Source: Kutzneria sp. 744
Lineage (GTDB): Bacteria; Actinomycetota; Actinomycetes; Mycobacteriales; Pseudonocardiaceae
Assembly (NCBI RefSeq): GCF_000568255.1
Contig: NZ_KK037166.1
Span: forward strand, 8,578,973-8,626,271
Direction of reading: 5' to 3'
DNA length: 47,299 bases
The notes under the pieces are model-generated. The model searched no databases, was not told the DNA's origin, and was given only the letters and a program-made list of their open reading frames with translations. The position numbers and the translations under genes were made by a program. Positions 25,087 through 31,571 of this stretch are shown piece by piece (the first letter of the stretch is position 1; every line of letters begins with the position of its first letter).

Positions 25087-26772
25087 TCATCCGGTCACCG
25101 TCACCGGTGACACGTGTTCGTCCATTCCGGACTGGTCTCGAACGGTGGTGACGATCTCCCACTGGCCGGGCGTCATCAGCGGCAGCCCGGTCACCTTGAA
25201 CCTGCCGACATCCGTGGCCACGGCCTGGATCGCACCGGACGAGTAGCCGGTGGTCGGCTCCACCGCCTGCACGGTCACGGTCGCACCGGCCGACGGCGTC
25301 ACGTCCAGCTCCACGGTCCCGGTGTCCACCAGGTGGGCCTGAACCGAGTGCTTTCCCTGCTTGGCAACCGATGCCGCGCCGACGTGGACGGTCAGCGGGA
25401 TCGTCTCGACGCGATAGTCGCGTTCGACCTGGATCCAGGCCTGGTAATCGCCGGCCAGCGGGAAGGTGTACGTGAAGGCCACGTCCGGCCCGTACGCGGC
25501 AACGGTTTCGTCCGGTGCGCTGTCCCCGTTCACGGGCATCAGCCCGCCCATCGACCCGGCGGCCATGGCCATGCCCGTCATGTCGCCGCCCATCGAGTGC
25601 GCGTGCACCCACACCGGCGCGTCCTGCGCCCCGCCCGCTCCGAGCGGGCCGACGGCGATCATGTGCCCGAGCATTCCCAGCCATGGCTGGAGATCCGCCT
25701 TGTCGCCGACGCGGGCGTCGACGGTTCCCGGCTGCCCGGCGGTGAACTCCGGCACGGTCACGTGCACGTCCGGCGAATCCTGTTTGACATCAACGGAAGC
25801 GCCGCTGGCGTCGATGCCGGAGGCCGACCGTACCAGCTGCACGCCGCCGCCGATCCGGGCCAGCTCGGCCGACACGGCGTAGTGACCGGCAACCGGGAAC
25901 GTCAGCGGAACCTGGAACACGCCCGGCGCCACGCGAATCGGGTGCAGGTGCCACAGCTGTCCGGACGGCCCGATGACGATCAGGTGCATCAGCGCGCTGT
26001 CGTGAACCATCAGGTCGTCCACCGGACGGCCGGTCGCGCCATCGGTGAGCGACAATGTGACGGTCGACTTCTCTTGCGTGGCAAGCGATGTGGGTGACAG
26101 CGACAGGTTGACCGGCTGGCGGGAGTAGTCGCCGGTCAACGGCTGTGCCAGTGCGTACGGATCGGTGGTGTTGACGCTGTCGGCGTCCACCTGCATCCCC
26201 GCCTGCGGCGGCAACGGCAACGTCGTCGACAACACGGCACCGGTGATCGCCACCGCCACCCCGGCCACCGCGCCGCCGACCGGGATCGTCGCCCACCACC
26301 CACGCCGGGCCCGGGTCGCCACGATCAGCGCCGCCAGCAAGCACAGCCCGGCGAAGAGAAAGCCGAAGTAGACGGCCTTCTCCGGTGGGCTGACGGCCTG
26401 CGCCGCCACCACGAACGGGATGCGGGCCACCCGCTGCCCGTCGTCGATGGCCAGCTCCCACCGTCCGGCCGCGTCCACATGCAGCTCGCCGCCGTAGGAG
26501 CCGGGCCGAGCGCCGAGGGCGACGGCGGTCCCCTCGGGACTGCCCGGCCCGGTGATCGACAGGCGCAGCGTCCCCGCCGGGGAACCGGCATGCGTGAGCA
26601 CATCGACGTGCAGTGGACCGGGCACCCCGGTGACCCGGCGCAGGGTCACGGTCAGCTCGCGGTCGCCGAGCGTCTGCGCGACATGCACGTCGCCGCCGGC
26701 GGACGCGGTGTCCGCGTACGCCGGGGCGACCAGCAGGAGCCCGAGCAACAGGGCGAGGACGGTGGCTTTCAT
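25087..26772 (-). CDS. Large secreted/membrane protein with His/Met-rich region, unrecognised
   Basis: This 561-residue product has a signal peptide (1-20, VAPAYA), an N-terminal beta domain, two hydrophobic helices (about 133-152 and 161-182) and then a long outside region. That region has HDSALMHLIVIG and LWHLHPIR at about 260-285, and a Met/His/Gly-rich stretch (HAHSMGGDMTGMAM) near 385-400. Such residues often bind copper. The arrangement resembles YtkA/CopC-like domains fused to a membrane anchor. ATG 26772 is used; an in-frame TTG lies 9 nt upstream and neither has a clear ribosome site. It is divergent from a histidine kinase, which may control it. Confidence 0.55.
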   Translation of the reverse strand: MKATVLALLLGLLLVAPAYADTASAGGDVHVAQTLGDRELTVTLRRVTGVPGPLHVDVLTHAGSPAGTLRLSITGPGSPEGTAVALGARPGSYGGELHVDAAGRWELAIDDGQRVARIPFVVAAQAVSPPEKAVYFGFLFAGLCLLAALIVATRARRGWWATIPVGGAVAGVAVAITGAVLSTTLPLPPQAGMQVDADSVNTTDPYALAQPLTGDYSRQPVNLSLSPTSLATQEKSTVTLSLTDGATGRPVDDLMVHDSALMHLIVIGPSGQLWHLHPIRVAPGVFQVPLTFPVAGHYAVSAELARIGGGVQLVRSASGIDASGASVDVKQDSPDVHVTVPEFTAGQPGTVDARVGDKADLQPWLGMLGHMIAVGPLGAGGAQDAPVWVHAHSMGGDMTGMAMAAGSMGGLMPVNGDSAPDETVAAYGPDVAFTYTFPLAGDYQAWIQVERDYRVETIPLTVHVGAASVAKQGKHSVQAHLVDTGTVELDVTPSAGATVTVQAVEPTTGYSSGAIQAVATDVGRFKVTGLPLMTPGQWEIVTTVRDQSGMDEHVSPVTVTG

Positions 26773-26787
26773 CGTCGGCAACGTTAG

Positions 26788-26837
26788 GGACGGAAACGTC
26801 CTCGGTAACCACGTGCGCGGGGGATCATTGTCCCCCG
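26788..26837. promoter_or_regulatory. Two inverted repeats between the envelope operon and the two-component genes
   Basis: GGACG...CGTCC at 26788-26801 (4-nt centre) and CGGGGGA...TCCCCCG at 26818-26837 (6-nt centre) lie in the 128-bp divergent region. Either could bind the response regulator at 28064-28720. They may also be transcript hairpins. Confidence 0.4.
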
Positions 26838-26900
26838 AGGGAGGGACTCGGCATCAGGGGTGACTGCCGCATGATCGGTGCCGGACCCAGGGGAGGACGA

Positions 26901-28067
26901 ATGCAGCTGTCCGTGCGCGGCACGCTCGCCCGCCAGTCGTTGCTGGTCAGTGGCTTGTGCGTGGCGGCCGACGTGGGGTTCGTGTTCGTCGCCGACTGCG
27001 CGCCGAGCACGGCGGCGCAGACTGTGACCCTGGCGGTGTTGATCGGCGCCGACCTGTGCCTGGCCGGCCCGGCCCGGCTGTCCGGCTTCGTCGCCGTCGC
27101 CCAGGGTCTGATCAGGATGCTCGGCGTGCTGACGTTCGGGCCGACCGCTTCGGGCAACACCGCCGGTTTGATGATCGCCGGCTATCGGGCCGGGGCCTGG
27201 CTGCGCGGCACGCCGGCCTGGCTCACCATGGCGCTCACCACCGTGGCCATCGGGCTGTCCCGGTATGTGGCCAACGGCTTCAACAACTGGCCGATCATCC
27301 CGCTGATGATGGCCGAGTCCGGGCTGCTGCCGTGGCTGGTCGGCCGCTACACCACGACCCGCCGCGCCTATCTGGCCGAGCTGGAGCAGCGGGCCGAGCA
27401 GGAACGCCGCGACGCCAAGGAAGCCGTGTCCAAGGCGGTCGTCGAGGAGCGGGCGTCCATCGCCCGCGACCTGCACGACGTCATCGCCCACCACGTCAGC
27501 GCGATCAACGTGCATGCCGGCGCCGCCCGGCTGATCATGGCCGGCGACCAGCAGAACGCCAAGATTGGGGGCTTCCGGGACGACGGGTGGGAGAGCGAAA
27601 AAAGTTTGGGCCATGGTCGAGCTCCCGGCACCCTGCTCGACCTGCTGAAAGGGCGACCCGCGCCGCCGGGGGTCGGGCCAGCCCGGGCCTCGACAAAAAA
27701 TAGACGAGCTGTTCGCCCGGTGTGCGCGCGGCGGGGCTGCGGGCCGCCCCTGGAGACAAACCGGCCGGCCCCGTGACCTGCCGGAATCCCTGGACATCGA
27801 AAAAAAAACGGATCGCGCAGGAGATGCTCACGAACGCCCTGCGGCACGGCGACGGCACCGCCGGTCGCCGTGCACCTCGACTACGGCGAGACCTCGCTCG
27901 CACTGGCCGCCAGCAACCCGATGCCACCCGGCGCCCGGCTGTCCGACGGCGCGCACCGGGGCCTGGCCGGCATCGCCAACCGTGCCACCCTGTTCGACGG
28001 CGTGGCCAGCAGCGGCCCGTCGGCCGACGGCCGGACCTGGCGCACCGCGGTGGTGTTTCCCCTGTGA
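26901..28067 (+). pseudogene. Sensor histidine kinase (HisKA_3 type), reading frame disrupted
   Basis: ATG 26901, behind GGGGAGGA, starts an intact sensor half with about five helices, then a coiled coil and the DHp box ERASIARDLHDVIAHHVS (His192). The frame then fails between about 27,560 and 27,870. Pieces of the expected sequence (CTCGACCTGCTGAA, GACGAGCTGTTCGCC, GCGCAGGAGATGCTC) remain but in different frames, joined by runs of 6, 6 and 9 A (27598-27603, 27695-27700, 27800-27808). The ATPase end (HRGLAGIANRA) resumes in frame by 27870 and stops at 28067, coupled to the response regulator. The A-runs in a GC-rich gene look like sequencing or assembly damage more than natural decay. Confidence 0.8.
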
Positions 28068-28720
28068 CTGTCGAGGTGTTGCTGGCCGATGACCACGCGA
28101 TGTTCCGCTCGGGGATGCGCGCGATCCTCGACACGCAGGAGGAGTTCCGCTGCGTGGCCGAGGTCGGCGACGGCAGCGCGGCCGTCGCCGAGACGCTGCG
28201 GCTGCGGCCCGACGTGGCCGTGCTCGACGTGCGGATGCCGAAGATGGACGGGCTGGCCGCCACCGAGGCGATCCTGGCCGCGCCCGGCAACCGCACCAAG
28301 ATCATCGTGTTGACCACGTACGACCACGACGAGTACGTCTACCGGGCCCTGCACGCCGGGGCCAGCGGCTTCCTGCTCAAGAGCCTGCCGCCGGAGGAGC
28401 TGATCACCGCCGTGCGGGTGGCCGCCCGCGGCGACGCCCTGATCGACCCGTCGGTCACGCAGCGGCTCATCACCCGCTTCGCCACGGCCGTCGCGCCGCC
28501 GTCCGAGCCGCCGGCGTTGGCCCAGCTCACGCCGCGTGAGCGTGAGGTGTTGCAGCTGCTGGCGGCAGCCGACAGCAACGCGGAGATCGCCGCCAAGCTG
28601 CACGTCGGCGAGGAGACCGTGAAGACCCACGTGTCGCGGATCCTGGCCAAGCTGGGGCTGCGGGACCGGGTGCACGCCGTCGTCTACGCGCACCTGAATG
28701 GACTTGTGCGGGGTCAATAG
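28064..28720 (+). CDS. NarL/FixJ-family response regulator
   Basis: This 218-residue regulator has an N-terminal receiver domain with the acidic pair at residues 9-10, phosphoacceptor Asp55 in VLDVRMP, and the switch Thr and Lys (TTYDHDEY, LLKSLPP). A C-terminal LuxR-type HTH at about 150-215 follows (LTPREREVLQLLA, EETVKTHVSRILAKL). GTG 28064 overlaps the kinase stop. The pair is of the DesK/DesR-like class that commonly controls adjacent membrane or envelope genes. The divergent operon at 23502-26772 is the obvious target. Confidence 0.93.
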   Translation: MTVEVLLADDHAMFRSGMRAILDTQEEFRCVAEVGDGSAAVAETLRLRPDVAVLDVRMPKMDGLAATEAILAAPGNRTKIIVLTTYDHDEYVYRALHAGASGFLLKSLPPEELITAVRVAARGDALIDPSVTQRLITRFATAVAPPSEPPALAQLTPREREVLQLLAAADSNAEIAAKLHVGEETVKTHVSRILAKLGLRDRVHAVVYAHLNGLVRGQ

Positions 28721-28729
28721 CCTGGTCGG

Positions 28730-29299
28730 ATGCGACCTGAAGAGGGACAGGTACTGCACTTCTCCGAGGACCCGACGATCACCGTTTTCGAGCCGCACGT
28801 CGCCGCGACGTCCAAGTACGCCGAGGCCTACGTCTGGGCCGTGGACCACGAGCGGGCGCCCGACTACTGGTTTCCGCGGAAGTGCCCGCGGGCGATGGCC
28901 TGGGCGCAGCCGTCCACGACCGAGGCCGACCGCCTGGGCATCATCGGCGACGAGCAGCGGGTTCACGCCGTCGAGTACGGCTGGCTGGAGGCCATGCGGA
29001 CCGTGGAGCTGTACGCCTACCGGCTCTCGGCGGCCGACTTCGAGCCCTTCGGCGACTACTGCCACGTCTCCACGCGCACCGTCCGGCCGCTCGGTCCGCC
29101 CGAGCGCGTCGCCGACCTGTTCGCGCTGCACGCGTCGGCCGGCATCCAGCTCCGGGTGCTGCCGAACCTGTGGCCGTTCTGGGACCGGGTGACCATCAGC
29201 TCCCTGGCCTTCAGCGGCATCAGGCTGGCCAACGGCTGCCCACGCGGGCAAGCAGACCCGGTTTTCCAGTCAGAAACCGGATGCATCCGGTCGACATGA
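28730..29299 (+). CDS. DUF6886-type small protein
   Basis: This is a 189-residue cytoplasmic protein. It begins MRPEEGQVLHFSEDPTI and has YVWAVDHERAPDYWFPRKCPR near residue 35, a pattern I associate with the DUF6886 family (HFSEDP, then WAID...YWFPRDCPR). There is no signal peptide or membrane segment. Function is unknown; the fold has been compared with RES/ADP-ribosyltransferase-like proteins only loosely and I do not assert it. It starts 9 nt after the response regulator gene. The last roughly 20 residues (from GCPRGQ) are encoded by sequence rich in inverted repeats and may be non-ancestral. Confidence 0.65.
   Translation: MRPEEGQVLHFSEDPTITVFEPHVAATSKYAEAYVWAVDHERAPDYWFPRKCPRAMAWAQPSTTEADRLGIIGDEQRVHAVEYGWLEAMRTVELYAYRLSAADFEPFGDYCHVSTRTVRPLGPPERVADLFALHASAGIQLRVLPNLWPFWDRVTISSLAFSGIRLANGCPRGQADPVFQSETGCIRST
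29258..29291. promoter_or_regulatory. Overlapping palindromes at the 3' end of the DUF6886 gene
   Basis: ACCGGATGCATCCGGT (29276-29291) is a perfect 16-bp palindrome. Its left part also pairs with CCGGTTT at 29258-29264 (AAACCGG at 29274-29280). The two structures are mutually exclusive. It lies 78 nt before the GlxA-like regulator gene and could be its operator or a terminator of the preceding operon. Confidence 0.45.
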
Positions 29300-29368
29300 C
29301 GGCTCGGAAACCACACCATCGCTAGCATCGCCGGACAGACCGGCCAGCGCTAGTTGAGGAGGCGTTCA

Positions 29369-30289
29369 ATGCGCCGCGTGGTGTTCCTGGTGCAGCCGCA
29401 GGTGTACCTGCTCGATCTTGCGGGCCCCGCCGAGGTGTTCCACACCGCGCGTGACTACGGCCTGCCCTACGAACTGTCCTATGTGGCCGACGAGCCCGAG
29501 ATCGTCACCGCCGAGCTGCTGCCGGTGCGGTGCTCGACGACGTGGCCCACCTTGTCCCCCAACGACATCGTGATCGTCCCAGGGCGACAGTGCGCGACGC
29601 TGGAGGACATCGCCCCCAGCGAGCGGGCGCTGTCGATGCTGCGCTCGCACCACCGCCAGGGCGGCATGGTGGTCAGCGTCTGCGCCGCCACGGAGGCGCT
29701 CGGGCGGGCCGGGCTGCTCGACGGGCGGCGCTGCGCGACCCATCACCAGCTCCAGGACGAGCTGGCCGCGCGCTACCCGGCGGCCGAGGTCGTGCGGGAC
29801 GTCCTGTACACAGTGGACGGAAATCTGGCCACGTCCGCCGGTATCGCCAGCGGCATCGACCTGTGCCTGCACCTGGTCGCCACCTGGCACGGCCCGACCA
29901 TGGCCGGGCGCATCGCCCGGGCACTGGTCGTGTACGCGCGGCGCAACGGCACCGACGAGCAGGTCAGCGCCCTGCTGCGACACCGCAGCCACCTGTCCGA
30001 CCTGGTCCACCGCCTGCAGGACGTGATCGACGAGCGGTACACCGAGCCGCTGCGGCTGGCCGAGCTCAGCCGCAAGTTCGGGTGCAGCGAGCGCACCATC
30101 ACGCGGCGGTTCCGCGACGCCACCGGCCTCACGCCGCTGCGCTACCAGCAGGCGCTGCGGCTGGAGCGGGCCGAGCACCTCATCTCCAGCGGGACGACGG
30201 TGGAGGGCGCGGCGCGGGCCGTCGGCTTCTCCGACTCCCGGACCCTGCGTGCGCTGCGGGCGGCGGCTCGGGTGGCAGCGGGCGTTTAG
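29369..30289 (+). CDS. GlxA-like regulator: DJ-1/PfpI domain plus AraC HTH
   Basis: This 306-residue protein has an N-terminal class I glutamine-amidotransferase-like domain (about 1-180), with a nucleophile-elbow Cys in VSVCAATEALGRAGLLDGRR, and a C-terminal AraC/XylS double HTH (about 215-306; LAELSRKFGCSERTITRRF and VGFSDSRTLR). GTTGAGGAGG precedes the ATG. The family acts as transcriptional activator; the amidotransferase-like part is usually non-catalytic and senses ligands. It ends 4 bp from the convergent SDR-like gene. The end after SDSRTLR is a little shorter than usual for AraC domains but seems complete. Confidence 0.88.
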   Translation: MRRVVFLVQPQVYLLDLAGPAEVFHTARDYGLPYELSYVADEPEIVTAELLPVRCSTTWPTLSPNDIVIVPGRQCATLEDIAPSERALSMLRSHHRQGGMVVSVCAATEALGRAGLLDGRRCATHHQLQDELAARYPAAEVVRDVLYTVDGNLATSAGIASGIDLCLHLVATWHGPTMAGRIARALVVYARRNGTDEQVSALLRHRSHLSDLVHRLQDVIDERYTEPLRLAELSRKFGCSERTITRRFRDATGLTPLRYQQALRLERAEHLISSGTTVEGAARAVGFSDSRTLRALRAAARVAAGV

Positions 30290-30293
30290 GTCC

Positions 30294-30698
30294 TCACGAG
30301 GCCAGGGCGAGGGCGGTCGCGAGCACGATCTCCTCGCCCTGGGCCTTGAAGGCCTCGTCGGAGGCCAGGTGCAGGACCGCCTCGGCGATCTCGTGCAGGG
30401 CGGTGGTGGCGTCGGCGACCACGTAGTTGACCCGGATCCTTTTCGGCTCCAGCTGCGCGGCCGGCGGGTGGGCGTCGGCTCGGCCGCAGAGGATGACCGT
30501 GCCGTTGTCGCGCAGGTGGGGCAGGGCGGCGGTCGCATCCGTGACGGCGAAGACGATGTCGAGGCCGCCGAACCTGGCCGCCGCCTCCGCCGGCGTCGCC
30601 TCGGTCTCCACGCGGGCGCCTTCGCGGCGCAACACCGTGGCCACGGTGTTCGTCGCGGTGTGGTGGGCCAGGTAGGCGGTCTTGCCGGCCAGCTTCAT
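30294..30698 (-). CDS. Shortened SDR-like protein, probably inactive
   Basis: This 134-residue frame keeps both ends of a short-chain dehydrogenase (usual length about 250). The start, MKLAGKTAYLAHHTATN, mimics the cofactor-binding strand but has lost the TGxxxGxG glycines. FGGLDIVFA and LPHLRDNGTVILCGR correspond to the central strands, and IRVNYVVADAT and AVLHLASDEA to the C-terminal end. The NNAG motif and the catalytic Tyr-x-x-x-Lys are absent, so an internal section is gone. The frame is intact from ATG to stop with normal codon use, so it may be a stable non-catalytic protein. It is divergent from the HxlR regulator, which probably represses it. Confidence 0.6.
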   Translation of the reverse strand: MKLAGKTAYLAHHTATNTVATVLRREGARVETEATPAEAAARFGGLDIVFAVTDATAALPHLRDNGTVILCGRADAHPPAAQLEPKRIRVNYVVADATTALHEIAEAVLHLASDEAFKAQGEEIVLATALALAS

Positions 30699-30714
30699 CG
30701 CTCCCGGTCCTCCG

Positions 30715-30727
30715 TCTGAGTCTCAGA
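30715..30727. promoter_or_regulatory. HxlR operator candidate
   Basis: TCTGAG-T-CTCAGA is a perfect 6+1+6 palindrome between the divergent SDR-like gene (start 30698) and the HxlR gene. The -10-like TACACT at 30741-30746 lies 7 bp before the HxlR GTG, which implies a leaderless transcript. Confidence 0.6.
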
Positions 30728-30753
30728 TTGGAACCCAGAGTACACTGGCCGCC

Positions 30754-31230
30754 GTGGACGACAGCACCAGGTTCAGCGCCGAGAACTGCTCCATCGCCCG
30801 CTCGCTGCAGATCGTGGGCGAGCGGTGGTCGCTGCTGATCCTGCGCGAGGCGTTCTACGGCCACCGGCGCTTCGAGCAGTTCCAGCGCCGCATCGGCATC
30901 GCCCGCAACCTGCTCGCCACCCGCCTGGCCACGCTCGTCGAGCACGGCGTTCTCGACCGGCAGAGCTACCAGGAGCCGGGGCAGCGCTCGCGGCACGAGT
31001 ACCGCCTCACCGCCAAGGGCAAGGAGCTGTACCCGATTCTCGTGGCCCTGCTGGACTGGGGCGACCGCCACGCCGCAGACCCCGAGGGCCCCGCCCTGCT
31101 GCTGCACCACCGCGACTGCGGCGCCCCCGTCCACGCCGAACTCCGCTGCGACGCCGGCCACGGCCACCTCGCCCCCCGCGACGTCACCGCCGCCCCCGGC
31201 CCCGCCGCCCGCCTCCTCCCCACCGCCTAA
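30754..31230 (+). CDS. HxlR-family transcriptional regulator
   Basis: This 158-residue winged-HTH regulator has the family N-terminus ENCSIARSLQIVGERWSLLILREAFYGHRRFEQFQ, with the sensor-type Cys at about residue 11. RRIGIARNLLATRL and the wing RHEYRLTAKGKEL follow. The C-terminal extension with HRDCGAPVHAELRCDAGH looks like a small zinc ribbon (Cys-x-Cys pairs), as seen in some actinobacterial members. GTG 30754 was chosen because the conserved domain starts soon after and because a -10 element lies just upstream. HxlR proteins often repress a divergent oxidoreductase in response to aldehydes or electrophiles, matching the neighbour here. Confidence 0.88.
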   Translation: MDDSTRFSAENCSIARSLQIVGERWSLLILREAFYGHRRFEQFQRRIGIARNLLATRLATLVEHGVLDRQSYQEPGQRSRHEYRLTAKGKELYPILVALLDWGDRHAADPEGPALLLHHRDCGAPVHAELRCDAGHGHLAPRDVTAAPGPAARLLPTA

Positions 31231-31278
31231 CCCCCGCGAGTCACGCTCTCCGGCACACCGAAATACGGTTTCAAGCAC
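31229..31278 (+). repeat. Stop-codon-associated repeat, copy A
   Basis: The element starts within the HxlR stop codon (TAA, then CCCCCGCGAGTCACGCTC) and continues to CACACCGAAATACGG. It is nearly identical to copy B (41307-41358) and similar to inverted copy C (36313-36363). CCGCGAG/CTCTCGG and ACCG/CGGT can form two small hairpins. Confidence 0.75.
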
Positions 31279-31284
31279 ATTCGA

Positions 31285-31339
31285 ATGCCACATGCGCTTC
31301 CTGTGTGGCATTAGGCGTCACATGGGAAGCGCATGTGGC
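31285..31339. repeat. Nested palindromic element
   Basis: GCCACATGCGCTTCC (31287-31301) and its exact inverse (31325-31339) form a 15-bp perfect stem. The left part AATGCCACA (31285-31293) alternatively pairs with TGTGGCATT (31303-31311). The two foldings compete. It stands alone after repeat A, in non-coding DNA, and looks like a REP-type element. The sequence from here to 31537 contains no gene I accept; a degenerate partial copy of the stop-codon repeat lies near 31489-31515. Confidence 0.6.
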
Positions 31340-31537
31340 GTGGGCGGCAGCCGGGAGATCTCGCGGGCGAGGTCGTCGAGGTCGGAGAAGCGGCGTCGTC
31401 GACGACCAGCACGGGTAGGTCGCCGCTGTCGTTGGCCATGGCCCGAGCAAGGCGTCACGCCGGCCGGAACTCGACACATGAGTGCCTGAGAGCGGGACTC
31501 GCGGATTTTGGCTCTCGCCGTGGGGGGCTGCGCCACC

Positions 31538-31563
31538 TATATTCATCGGACGTCTGTCCGATG
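31538..31563 (+). promoter_or_regulatory. -10 box and operator before the beta-helix enzyme gene
   Basis: TATATT (31538-31543) is followed at once by CATCGGAC-GTCT-GTCCGATG (31544-31563), an 8-bp perfect dyad, then GGAGG and the ATG at 31572. A repressor bound here would block initiation. The shape fits a sugar-responsive repressor; the gene for it is not in the window as far as I can tell. Confidence 0.65.
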
Positions 31564-31571
31564 GAGGTCTG

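Noticed and set aside
31373-31455. Possible barstar-like remnant on the minus strand (SGDLPVLVVDD, then RFSDLDDLAREISRL in another frame)
   Set aside because: It is only about 30 residues over two frames; the match is from memory and too short to call.
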